Of a DNA stretch of 64,000 nt, positions 54,017 to 64,000 are shown piece after piece. The translations under genes were made by a program, and so were the position numbers. The stretch comes from Mesostigma viride. Its lineage: Eukaryota; Streptophyta; Mesostigmatophyceae; Mesostigmatales; Mesostigmataceae. Location: the NCBI GenBank assembly GCA_009746045.1, contig RPFO01000041.1, positions 5,140,920-5,204,919 on the forward strand, in the 5' to 3' direction. Position 1 is the stretch's first letter, and every line of letters begins with the position of its first letter. The notes under the pieces are model-generated. The model had not been told where the DNA came from, made no database searches, and worked only from the letters and a program-made list of their open reading frames with translations.

Positions 54017-55006
54017 TCCAGTAAGAAGAGCAGCAATCCTCTCAATTAACTCTTCGAATGTACAACAGTCACTCGTGCAGTCATTCTAGTTGGCAGTCGA
54101 CCATGATATCCGCGGATCGAAACCGCGGCAGAACCAACAGAATTTGGAATGCCAGACAACGGCTTTACGGAAATGTTATATTTGTAGAGGTAATTTGCGT
54201 GCATGCAGGTGCTAATAAGACATTCTTCTTGCAGTCAACCCCGCCCCCGTTGGGTTTTATCTACATAACAAATTCCAGTCGTGTTGCATCAGCGTCGAAC
54301 GTGGGAACCCGAATTCCGAAAAATGTCCGAAAAATAAGAAAGGAGCAGCATGCAAGCAGCATGGCATATTTTTCCGGGTAAATGGGTATTTTTTATTCAC
54401 CAATAGGAGTATCGTTAGGGAGGGGAAGGCCGGAGTCGCCAAAGAAATGGGTTCCCAGTCGCCAAAGGCGAATCCCTAGTCGCCAAAGGTGAAATCGGGC
54501 AGCATAAGCGGAATTTTTCACTGTTGTGTCAGCCAGAAGAATAAGCAAACCTGCTTGCAGACCGGCCAGCCTGCGTGGCTTTGATCAGTCAGGAACTCAG
54601 GATCCTTTACCTGAGTACTGAACGAAAAGAGAATATTAAGCAATAAGCAGCTGGCGAGATGGCGGCCGGTACTGTTGAGTACCTCTGTATTATTTCATGA
54701 ATTCATCGCGCACTCTTCCCGAGGCCTTTTTCCGCGTCGATGGCTGCTGTTGTGCGAGCCTTCCTGAATACTTAATACTTAGAATAGCGGATTGTGACGC
54801 CAGTGAACCGACGAAGCTACGTAGCTTTGGCTTTTTAATGGCATTGCTATCAGTCGGGACATTTGCGGGCTAGAATAGGAAAGCCTACAGTACAAAATGC
54901 ATCATTGATTTTATGAGTGGGACGAACATGAGCAATGGCAGCACGCGGAATTTTTGTCTGCGCTGCCTCCATCAGTGGATTATGCAGCGGCCAGGGAGCG
55001 GGCTGA
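54017..55006. other. Region upstream of the dynein gene, no gene recognised
   Basis: About 1 kb, A/T-richer than the gene, presumably with its promoter. 54440-54500 has two GTCGCCAAAG repeats (CCAAAGAAATGGG, GTCGCCAAAGGCGAATC, GTCGCCAAAGGTGAAATC). Confidence 0.4.
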
Positions 55007-56635
55007 TGCTTATTCACGCGTGGTATCCCGCAACGGCCCTATCAACAAGAGCAACAATGCACACTTTGCCCGCCAGGAGGCCCTTCCCACAAGATGCGGT
55101 ATGCGACGCGGACGTGCAGCTGCACCCGCTGTCTCGATGTCATCAACGAGGGCGGCCGTGAAGCCGACCTTGCTGGCGGTGACGAAATTCTCCGTGATGG
55201 CACCGACGAACAGCTGCTTGGTGGCAGCCCCGAATTCGGCGCTGAAAAGCTGCACAGCGAGAGCCAGGAGCTCGGCACTGAGGACTACCAGTGCCCGTTC
55301 CTTGTCAAGTATCTTGTGTGTCATGCCACGTTGAAGACCGGGATTTACACGCTCCGCGATGCTCCACACGCATTGCCGGATGATGCCCCAGGAGGCTCAG
55401 TGCCCACTCCTCAGAAGATTGTGAAATTCACCAAAGAGCTGAAGGAGAAGCTGAAACCTTTGATGGTCGACGCAGGGCTTCAACCGAGCGCTGCTCGCAA
55501 TCTCTTTCGAACCCAGAATCCCGACATGCCGCTGTCTTCGCTTGGCCAGTGTCAGAATGCGAGCAAGCGGATGCGCAGGGAGGATGGCAACAACAACAAC
55601 GAGCTGGATAAAATGAGCGTGTACATTCAGGGCAAGCTATGCCGCGATGATCTGGATGATCATGCCTTTTACTTCTTCGGCGTCCCCGAGCACGAGGATG
55701 GCACGCCTAGATTAGGGCTCAGAGATGGGTTCGTGTACGGCGATGGAGACCCTGCTCGTGGCGATGACGGCGTCTTCACTCTGATGATCACCACAAAGGT
55801 AAATTGTATTGATCAGGATAAAGGCATGGGAGGGAACTTTGTACATTGCTGGCATATGCTTAGGGATGATGGCTTCTAATGATTCAGCTCTTCCTCAGTT
55901 TATCACCCACCTCCACCCGCCCGCCCGCCCGCCCGCCCGCCCGCCCGCCCGCCCGCCCGCCGCCGCCCGCCCGCCCGCCCGCCCGCCCGCCCGCCCGCCC
56001 GCCCGCCGCCCGCCCGCCCGCCCGCCCGCCCGCCCGCCCGCCCGCCCGCCCGCCCGCCCCCGCCCGCCCGCCCGCCCGCCCGCCCGCCCGCCCGCTCGCC
56101 CATCCGCCCGCCCGCCCGCCCGCCCAACCAACCAACCAACCAACCAACCAACCAACCAACCAACCAACCACCTGCCCACCAAACAGCCAGTTAACCAGCC
56201 AATCTATCAGCCAATAAATCAGCCAGCTATCACGCCACTCTCTATCACCCATTGCGTCTATTCATGGCACGCTGTCGGGCACAATTTTCTTTCGTTGGCT
56301 CACTGCTGAAAAGGCAATAGTGCCATGTGTGGCCGCAGCAGTGCCATGGTCATCAGGGTAACTATGCTTGTTCTGCTACCTTAGCAGCCTAAGTGTCTCT
56401 AAAATCGACCTCTGACATGTAATATAGGACCATGGCTATGCTAATTCTGATTTATTTTCGGATAGGAAGTTGGGTTGGTTACTTGGACTGTTATTGCTGA
56501 CTGTGTTGTGCTGTTGCATTTTGTGCATTTTTTAAGCGCACATCTATGTTTAGTTATTTCTATTGAATGCAGGGAAAAGCTCCACAGTGGTATCCAAGGC
56601 TTTTCCGAAGACCATGGGCATTTTCTGTCCACTAG
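55007..56635 (+). CDS. Two-exon protein, probably N-terminal part of a Mutator-like transposase
   Basis: The exon 1 frame is open from 55007 to 55798 (first ATG 55094). It has a Cys cluster CTLCPPGGPSHKMRYATRTC followed by SCTRCL, then TGIYTLRDAPH, a basic helix PTPQKIVKFTKELKEKLKPL, GLQPSAARNLF, and finally GDGDPARGDDGVFTLMITTK. A Cys/His cluster, a G.H-type linker, a helical 'pt..k..v' segment and a 'pF.l.iTTK' strand before the catalytic core are the N-terminal plan of MULE transposases. Donor GTAAAT is at 55799. The intron contains a CCCG microsatellite. Acceptor CTATTGAATGCAG leads into exon 2 (56573-56635, KAPQWYPRLFRRPWAFSVH, stop). The catalytic DDE domain is absent, so it is a truncated or co-opted copy. 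The family assignment is tentative. Confidence 0.45.
55912..56172. repeat. CCCG microsatellite followed by CCAA microsatellite, in an intron
   Basis: About 210 bp of CCCG units with a few breaks, then CCAA units (56124-56172) and degenerate CCAGTTAACCAGCCAAT. It makes several frames appear open. Confidence 0.95.
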
Positions 56636-57343
56636 ATAGCAAGCTTGGCACGTATTCGGAGTAGCCTTGCTTATGTGCTGCACAGGGCAGAGCTATGCTT
56701 GCACATGCGTAGTGGCAACATGTCTTGCTGTTTTCAGTTTCTGCCAAGCATAACCAGTCCCATTGTCATTGCCATATGTTACGGAGGCATCCTAGGAGTA
56801 AGATGACCAATGGCAGACTTGGAAAACAGCCGTGTCTGTTTCCTCATACAGTGTGAGATGTCATGTTAAGTGAGACAAAGTTCTATGGGTGTGGAAAATT
56901 TTAAGTCGCTCCCCCCCCCCACCCACCCCCACCCCCACCCCACCCCCCACCCCCACCCCACGGTACCCTATTTGGACAAGTTTGCTTTTGGTACCAATTG
57001 ATGTAATAGATAAACGATGTTATTAAGCATTTATTTTCTCAAACATGTCATAAATGACACATCGATCCAGATTTCTGGCCTGTGCTGGTTGTCTCATTGA
57101 TATTAAGTGATGTTTATATAACCCTACATGTCATAGATCCCTCCAGATGTCTGACCCTCGCAGACCAGTTTCCTCGTTGATAAATCGCCTTATTGCGGAA
57201 TCTATGGCATAGGTCCCAGTTGGTAGCTAGTTCGAACCCTGATTTGTCTGGCTACCGTGAGTTCTCGCATTTTTTCGCGTACAGGCCGTTGGCAGCATTT
57301 AGTCCATTTGCTGCCTTTCTTGAGGATAACAGTTTCTGACAAC
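56636..57343. other. No gene recognised; C/A tract and two SINE-like ends
   Basis: 56911-56962 is CCCCACCC-type simple sequence. 57066-57106 (TTTCTGGCCTGTGCTGGTTG) and 57142-57182 (a diverged copy, CCAGATGTCTGACC...CTCGTTGATA) are two copies of the SINE-like end in tandem. Confidence 0.55.
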
Positions 57344-57347
57344 TTAA

Positions 57348-59069
57348 CTCGTCGTCTGTCTCTGGTCCTCTACGGAGGACTGAGTTGAACTCAGTCCTCT
57401 CTAGAGGACCGAGTTTTTGGGTTTCGTAGAAAATTCGCCCCGGTCAGAATGTTTGACAAAAAAATTCTCTCAAAATTTATTCAAATACTACGTGAAAAGA
57501 TCTTTCTTGGACATATTTTTGGGATTTTTTTGGATTTGGTATGAGCGGCTAAATGTACGGTCAAAGTACAGGTGGTAAGGGTACTTTTCCACGTGAAACG
57601 CGAGTTCCGGAAATGCACGACCTAGCCATGGCGGCTCGCGCCCATGCATGCAGTTTACGTTTGCGGACGAGTTAGCTGTCCAAACTCAGGAAATAGATTT
57701 AAAATGCTCTAAAGATGATAAAAATCAATTTTTAGCTCGCGGGGATGCGATTTACCCGGTGTCGGCACTGTTCTTGCTGGAAAAAACTGCGATAAGGCAG
57801 GTCGACGGAATTGATGACTGCGCTTGCTTTCCGGCGCAATTTCAATGGCTGATAGGTTTCTTTCTACATTTTAACATGCATCGTATTAGAATAAATTGAG
57901 TGACAGTATAGATTTGATGATTTCGACCATTCTGTCACGTCATGGTCTATGTGCCGCAAAGTGCCACTTTTGCGGGCACCGCCTGGGCCAAGGTAACGCC
58001 AGCCGTGCCAGTTAAAGCCGGATAATCGTTGCCTCTTCGTTTCTTGATGTTCTTACATGAGTTTAAGCTTGCGAGGCGTTGTCAGGTTCAAGTCTTGATG
58101 CTCTTTCTTGACCGTTGCCTGCCCCTCTCTAAAACCCCCTTTTCAGATGATGTTAGCAGGCATTTGCCTTAACCCAGTGTAGTTGTGCAGGGTTTTAGGA
58201 GCTGTGCAGGTTTAAACACCTTCGTAGATGTTAGTTATTCTTTTGCTACGTTCATACTGCATGATTGTGTGGCCACGGGCTGCGTCAAGGGTGCATTCAA
58301 GCTTTTACGGGTGAGTGAAAAGTCTTGGTGACAAACCACTGCCATCATGTGCCAGCAACTATGTTGGCCACATCATGGCAAGGCAAAACAGTTATAGCCA
58401 TATCTATTGTTGTTAGAAACAATGGAAGTATGCTTAACCTACCTATTATATTGGTGGTTGACACTTATAACATAAGCCTTTGTTGGTACAGATATCCAAG
58501 CCCTTTCCCTACATGCATGCATAGGCTCTCACTGCATGATAAGGTATGATATACCTGAAGTATGATGATGCAAGTGTGTTGCCCTGTAATGCTTGAAGGG
58601 AAATGAGTTGATTGGGATGGTTGGTGGCCACGGTGGTGTGTAGTATGACCGCACTTACATGCTAGCAAAGTTAGCAAAAGCCCCATTCCTCTCCTGAGGA
58701 CTGAGAGTTTTTTAATTGTTTCAGGCAGTTGCAGTGGCCAAATCGAGCCCAGTTTTTTGCCACTTTTCAAGAACTGTATTGTTTACATGCCTATATTTTT
58801 TCTTCATGCACCAGGATTTGATTGAATTTTTCCCACTCGTTCTTATCCCGAAAAATGCAAATTCGCGAGAGGTGCCCAACGTCCGTGTAATTTTCAGGTG
58901 TTCGGGTCAGGTTTTCACATATGCAGTATTTTTGCCAACAAAATGACATCTAGTACACCCCCGATCCACATCAAAACATTTGGGATGGACCCCCCACCTA
59001 GTCGCTACACGCGGTTGAAAATTGTCAACTCAGTCCTCCTGTGAGGACTGAGTTGGGACAGACGACGAG
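57348..59069. mobile_element. TIR element with TTAA at both ends, 1.7 kb
   Basis: TTAA at 57344-57347 and 59070-59073 flanks perfect 13-bp inverted ends CTCGTCGTCTGTC, each followed by further inverted GGAGGACTGAGTTG motifs that can fold as hairpins. A TTAA duplication is used by piggyBac- and Kolobok-type elements, but TTAA could also belong to the repeat because the right flank is itself TTAATTAATT. Small frames inside (83 codons at 57648-57899; 58716-58946) carry no motif. Confidence 0.65.
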
Positions 59070-59135
59070 TTAATTAATTACTGATAAATACACGTAGGCT
59101 GCATCACATGTATGAGCATAATCCTCAGTTATTTC

Positions 59136-59177
59136 TCCCGATTTCTGGCCTGCGCTGGTTGTCTCCTTGATAATCCT
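59136..59177 (-). repeat. SINE-like repeat end
   Basis: CTCCCGATTTCTGGCCTGCG and CTGGTTGTCTCCTTGATA, near-identical to 59397-59441. Confidence 0.75.
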
Positions 59178-59396
59178 CAGTTATTGATTAATAGGCACAC
59201 CAGTGCGTCACATGGGTGCCAACAAAGGAACCTCCAACCCCCATACATTACAAGGAGGGAGGGGGCGCCCCCGACTAGCGTGCACTAGCCTCTCTCATGC
59301 TGCCACGAGTGGGCAGGCCACAGAGCGCTCTCGCCGCATCATTAATTAATTAACTAATTAATATTCAGTTGGGCCCGACCCGCACGAAATACATGC

Positions 59397-59441
59397 GATT
59401 CTCCCGATTTCTGGCCTGCGCTGGTTGTCTCCTTGACATGC
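59397..59441 (-). repeat. SINE-like repeat end
   Basis: GATTCTCCCGATTTCTGGCC and CTGCGCTGGTTGTCTCCTTG. Confidence 0.75.
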
Positions 59442-59547
59442 AAACGCGGCATACATCAAGTATTAAGTGCATGGTTGGGGCATGATGCAGACGATATTTG
59501 TAACTTCGGTGTAATTATTTTCTAATGAGATTAGCATAGTAGTCCGT

Positions 59548-59904
59548 CAAAGAACAGCTAGTAGAGGACATGGGGGGCCTAGGCCTCTCCGTGATTTGGA
59601 AGAAGATGATGGACAAGGCCAAGTGGGCCCAGGTCATAGAGGACAACGAGCCCCCCCCAGTGGGGAAGCGCCCGCGTGTGCAATCCCGTGGGAGGCACGC
59701 CAGACAGCTCCCCTAGAGGGCAGCGTGCGGCTGTCTAGATAGATGTTGTAGTTAGAATGCTGTTAGATAGATGTAGTATGTAGCTGATGTAGATCTATAC
59801 ATTAGACCGGTAGGACTGTTTGCACCCATCCATCCATCCATCCATCGGGGTTGATGCTCCGTGACTCCCCAACGGGCGCACGAGTCTAATTAATTAATTA
59901 ATTA
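59548..59904 (+). mobile_element. LINE D 3' fragment, 12-bp target duplication
   Basis: ATAGTAGTCCGT at 59536-59547 and 59905-59916. Encodes LSVIWKKMMDKAKWAQVIED ... PPVGKRPRVQSRGRHARQLP and a stop at 59714, then the UTR, CCATCC repeats, a CTCCCCAACGGG stem-loop and (TTAA)n. Same length class as 17431-17743. Confidence 0.9.
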
Positions 59905-60109
59905 ATAGTAGTCCGTGGCATGCCCATGCGCATAACATCCCCTTTGGTTTGCACATTAGCAATGAGGATTTGTACGCTGATTTGCCCTATGTCTCCCACA
60001 TTATTAGGCACAGGCGCCTGGGCCTAGCCGGGCACCAGGCCCGCACAGATCAGGTAGACACATCAGATAGACTATAGCTGGCACCAAGCCCGCCCAGCCT
60101 GGGAGATAT

Positions 60110-60175
60110 CAAGGAGACAACCAGCGCAGGCCAGAAATCGGGAGAATCCGGACCATGGTAGCTTGGCATCATCAT
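60110..60175 (+). mobile_element. SINE-like element, 66-bp copy inserted in LINE A
   Basis: Starts CAAGGAGACAACCAGCGCAG and ends GGTAGCTTGGCATCATCAT. The flanks GGGAGATAT and GGGCGATAT are a 9-bp duplication with one change, and the empty site is seen at 17937. This shows the repeat is mobile. Confidence 0.75.
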
Positions 60176-60322
60176 GGGCGATATGTCCTCACCTGGCGTG
60201 CCCCAGGCTGCGCGCGGCAGGGCCGCCACCCGTGGACTTTTCGTGATAGACTCGGCATGGACATGTGCTACACTAGACGTGACGGGCTCACACCCTGGCA
60301 GCCTCCTGGTTTGTCTGTAATA

Positions 60323-61399
60323 TCAAGGAGACAACCAGCGCAGGCCAGAAATCAGGAGAATCCGGACCTTGGTAGCTCGAGCCTGCCGTTATCTTGTCCG
60401 CGTGTTCGAGTCGTTCAGGATGATGAATATGACTGGTGATGGAAATGTGTAGCTTTGTGCATTGAAATTATGGCTGGCTTACGTGTAGAGCCAGGGTAGG
60501 GAAACATGTCACGAACTACGTACCGATGTTGCTGGATGACCTACTGGTCCCAGCCCAGTTTGAATACCGCATCCACTCTCTCTCCCTTCTTTGGACTGCC
60601 ATGCAGAACAAGACGCGGTGGCAGAAGATTGTCAAGGCTCACACGCCCGACCCTGTGGGCAAGCCCCCTCCCCCCAAGAGGAGGAGGCGTTTTGACGATC
60701 GGGCAGTTAGGATTTTTCTAGACTAGGTAGATTAGCGTTAGGATAGTTAGATTACGCGGCTCTCTCCTTTCCACCACCCATCAAGGAATATGTGCTACAT
60801 GATCTCCCAACGGAGGCATGTTATAATTTAATTTAATTTTTTTACGTGTAGAGCGACTAGATGACCTAGACGGTGGGGCCGGAAACAGCTTGCTTGATCA
60901 GGGCGCGCGTGTGTTAATTTCGAGCCACTGGCCGGGAGTGTCTAGGGGTAAGCACCATTGCTGCGATCGCTCTCCCACCATTTACGAGGAAATACCCGCA
61001 AATGGGAAACCACTGAAAAGGTATAGCTAGTCAGTCATTACGTACGTTAGCCATGCCATGATTCCAAACGTCCAAGAACTGCACACGGTGCAAAGGCAAA
61101 AATCCGGAGGACAGCACTTTCAAATGTGTGGTGGGAACCAAAAGCCCACATATGCCAGAAAACATCGTGTTGCTGCAGCGACGCGACGATGTGGACAACG
61201 AATCACGTTCCAGGCTCGGAACGGCCGCAAAGGAGATCTGGCACCACAGGGTTCAGATGTGCGGAGATACTACGCGATCCAGCCGGTCCACGACCTGTTT
61301 GTAGAGCTTGTGCCAAGGGGCAGCACCGAACAGATGTGGGTGACGTTGCAAAAAACACCGGACTTGACGAAGCATAATGTCTCGGTCATAGTCTTATTA
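60323..61399 (+). mobile_element. Composite insertion in LINE A starting with the SINE-like repeat
   Basis: TTGTCTGTAATA lies at 60311-60322 and 61400-61411. It starts with CAAGGAGACAACCAGCGCAG and continues GCTCGAGCCTGCCGTTATC, with GTTCGAGTC (60404-60412) fitting a pol III B box. It then contains a LINE B end and about 550 bp of unassigned sequence. Confidence 0.6.
60489..60845 (+). mobile_element. LINE B 3' end
   Basis: Encodes LLDDLLVPAQFEYRIHSLSL ... LWTAMQNKTRWQKIVKAH ... PVGKPPPPKRRRR to the stop at 60726, then the UTR with CTCCCAACGGAG and a (TTTAA)n tail. Confidence 0.85.
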
Positions 61400-61677
61400 T
61401 TGTCTGTAATACGGAGGCAGATGGTACGCAAGGATAGATGGCAAGTAGTGATGAAGGAGACCACCCCCAAGTCTGTGGGGGCTCCGCATGTGACCGCGTA
61501 TGGCGTTCATAGCGATTCGGGCCTCGGTTCCCACAACCCTAGCTGTACCTAGGACCTAGATTAAGCTTCCACCATCCATTCCATCCCATGTTCCCCTCCC
61601 ACTGAGGACTTATCCTCACGTGTCTATTAATTAATTAATTAATGACACGCAAGTACTTACATACTTATTAAGTGCAA

Positions 61678-63470
61678 GTGTCTATTTGTCATGAAAAAGG
61701 CCTCAATTGAGGCCTTTTTTTTCAGCGGGTGTTGCATGTTATTACAATGAGCCAACAAACTTTATTCCAAATATGAGTGAAGGCCATGCATTATTATGAT
61801 TGTTTTGGGGTTCCCAGCGCTTAACATCAGTCATATAGCCCCAATACCTATTTAATTATGATTTAATAAAACAGGGTGCCGCTGCGATGGCACCATCAAC
61901 ACAACATGACCATAGATACAAGCGACAAAAAGGCGCCAGTACTCAGTTCCCTCTGCATGTAACGTGTCTTTTGGACCTTACGAGGTTTCCCCACGATACG
62001 GTAAGCATGGCATGACATGGCATGCTCCCCAAGGGCCCCCTCACACACACTTGCACGGCCGGGGCTGTCGCGCAGCACTGCAGGCAGCAACAGCCTGCCA
62101 TGGGTGTTGCACGTAAACATGAGGAATCCAAAGCCTCTATTACAAACACGCACAAGGATCATGCATTATAATGATAGGTGTGACCTTCCAAGCGCTAAGC
62201 TTCACTCACATAGCCCCCATGTTTAGGTTGTTACAGTATAATCTGACAGGGGTTTGCTGCCGCGGCAGCAGATGAACAGCACATGGCAAGATATACAAGC
62301 ATAACTGGACACCATTTCCACACTCTTCTAGACCTCTTAGCTTGATTTTGGGCTTTGCAAGGGTTGCCTGAGACATGGCCAGCGTGGCAGGAACTGCCAT
62401 GCTTCTTATGGAAAGCAAACACGTCTACACGGCGGGGGCCAGCCGCAGAGCACTGCACGAAGTACTATAACCTGCATTACGACACATCGGCACTAGGCGC
62501 CGATAGGCAGCTAAAAACTGACGATATCACAAGCAAATCGATGCCATTACCTTTCTACCACCAGGACGCACTTACATTTCACAACCCTCACACCTGGGAT
62601 CACTAAGCACGCATATGCGCTGGCGCTGAACATGGCTGCATCAGAAAAGCTGTTCAAGCTCGGCGTTTTCAAGTTGTCCGGAAGCGATGCAGCCCGCAAA
62701 TCTGTTCGGACAGACGCTCCATGCGTCGTCCATTGACGTATGAAAGCGGCTGCAGCGGCCTCACCAGCGCTGTTCGCATAATGGCGCTCCCATAGCTGGG
62801 GGCGCGCGCGCGTTTATTGTCCGCATCCCAGTTTTTCCTAGCTAAAAACACCCCTTCCTCTATCTACGGATCCACGCCAAAAGGCTCGAAAATAGCCAGT
62901 GCCCCTTTAGTCACGGCTGCCCCAACATCCCCCCCCGCCGTTCCGCTAGTCTCCTTCCCAGCATATCGAAGCACCGGCCTGCTGGCAGGCGCACTATCAA
63001 CGCCGATTACGCCCCATCTGAATTTCACTAACCTGGCATTCACCACACAAATAACGACCCCACGATATTAGAAATCGACTTTCGACCCATTTAGCGATCG
63101 GGCTAGCTTCACGGATAATTTATCTACCCGACGCGCTCCTTACTGGTCGAAATGATGCACGAACGTGGCCATACGGTCTATTTTACTCGAGGCCGCCATG
63201 GTCGTGCATTCATTAAAATTCGTCGTCCGGTTGCACGAAAGTGGCCAAAATAGGTACTTTCCTCCACCACATAATTTTCAGTAACCGTCGACCCCTGTCG
63301 ACCCCAATGGGTCAGGACGCTCAGCACATATACCAGATTCGCGCCACTGGGCCCGGACGACCCATAGGACCGGTCCTTCCCGCCAAAATAACCGTCCCCT
63401 GGTGACCTTGGTGAAAAAGGCCTCAATTGAGCCAAAAGGCCTCAATTGAGGCCTCTTGACAAATAGACAC
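61678..63470. mobile_element. TIR element with internal 26-bp palindromes, 1.8 kb
   Basis: GTGTCTATTTGTCA at 61678 and its complement at 63457-63470. Just inside each end is GGCCTCAATTGAGGCC (26-bp perfect palindrome with A/T arms at 61694-61719; two copies on the right). No clear target duplication. 61744-62480 is a diverged ~400-bp tandem duplication (CATGCATTAT, CATATAGCCCC, ACATGGC...GCA). No gene recognised inside. Confidence 0.6.
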
Positions 63471-64000
63471 AAGACCTTGAAGTAGACTTGTCCCACTTAA
63501 TTTTGAGTGATCTTGACAACTATTACTTGATAATTGATATTCATTAATGGCTCATGCAACGATTTTGTTAAAAATATATTCATTGTAAAGTCCATCACTA
63601 TAGATACAACCAGCGGAAGAATTCGGACCATGGTAGCTCAAACCTGCCGTTATCTTGTCTACAATTGTAGAGTCGTCGAGGAATATGGAAGTGAGTGTCC
63701 ACTCTATGTTGTACATACGAGCATACAGCCCTATTCAGGGTACATCCCAGTTGGCATCATCAAATACCATACCATGTAAACTTGTGCCCCAAAATGCAAA
63801 TGACCCAAAGGTCGCTAAAACAAAATTGCGGCATTTATAAACCGGAGTAGGCAGGCACGGCCTTACCATCCGGCAAGTGCAGGCTCATCTCAGATTCTTT
63901 GCACATGCCTTGCTGAAAAAAAAAAAACGGACCTGGCTTTCTTTTTGACAGCTTATCATTAATCTTTACCCAGGTACTGCAATCAATTGCAAGGTATGTG
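63471..64000. other. Window end; SINE-like fragment
   Basis: 63606-63690 resembles 60335-60425 (ATTCGGACCATGGTAGCTCA, ACCTGCCGTTATCTTGTC). Otherwise no gene seen. Confidence 0.5.

Larger units (their letters stand above)
59934..61643 (+). mobile_element. LINE A 3' fragment with two insertions
   Basis: Follows LINE A from TAACATCCCCTTTGGTTTGC to the (TTAA)n tail. It is interrupted at 60110-60175 and 60323-61399 and carries point changes. Confidence 0.85.

Noticed and set aside
57648-57899. 83-codon frame inside the TTAA element as a gene
   Set aside because: No motif, no homologue in the window and no supporting splice signals.
61694-61719. Rho-independent terminator-like hairpin with T run
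   Set aside because: The host is eukaryotic, and the same palindrome is placed symmetrically at both ends of a TIR element.

Overview
The window is from a unicellular eukaryote with GC-rich coding sequence. It has GT...AG introns, LTR and non-LTR retrotransposons, many DNA transposons, large minisatellites, and one clear housekeeping gene: a light intermediate chain of cytoplasmic dynein. Flowering plants lack cytoplasmic dynein. The overall style would fit a repeat-rich green or other microalga, but I cannot fix the lineage from sequence alone. I saw no rRNA, tRNA or CRISPR array.

Layout. 1-6297: leftward Ty3/gypsy-like LTR retrotransposon (gag, protease, start of integrase, plus a small upstream ORF like the RNase H1 N-terminal domain), followed by the leader of a second element of the same family. 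6298-16800: the LTR of that second element, split by a 9.8-kb DNA element with perfect 30-bp terminal inverted repeats (TIRs). This DNA element carries two genes and several minisatellites. 16801-22876: pieces of three or four related APE-type LINE families, one holding a hAT element with an 8-bp target duplication. 23310-29115: a 5.8-kb foldback element whose arms are tandem arrays in inverted order. 31608-42303: a second large TIR element (10.7 kb, 5-bp target duplication) inserted in a LINE. It has inverted 173-bp satellite arrays just inside its ends, a decayed gene homologous to one in the 9.8-kb element, and a nearly intact LINE with a restriction-like endonuclease. 43787-50335: an APE-type LINE (family A) with ORF1 and ORF2, a 12-bp target duplication and two small DNA elements inside it. 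51284-54016: dynein light intermediate chain. 55007-56635: a two-exon, probably Mutator-like transposase fragment. 57344-64000: small TIR elements, SINE-like repeats and more LINE ends.

How the parts relate. Most of the window is nested mobile DNA, and the nesting gives an order of events: for example LINE A, then an LTR element inserted in it, then the 9.8-kb element inserted in the LTR. The observation I rate highest is that both ~10-kb TIR elements carry a related protein. It has a Tudor-like domain ending in a C-x-CPGV motif, then a basic patch and an acidic tail. This suggests a family of large DNA elements with a conserved chromatin-reader-like cargo or accessory protein. The dynein gene looks like the only conserved host gene.
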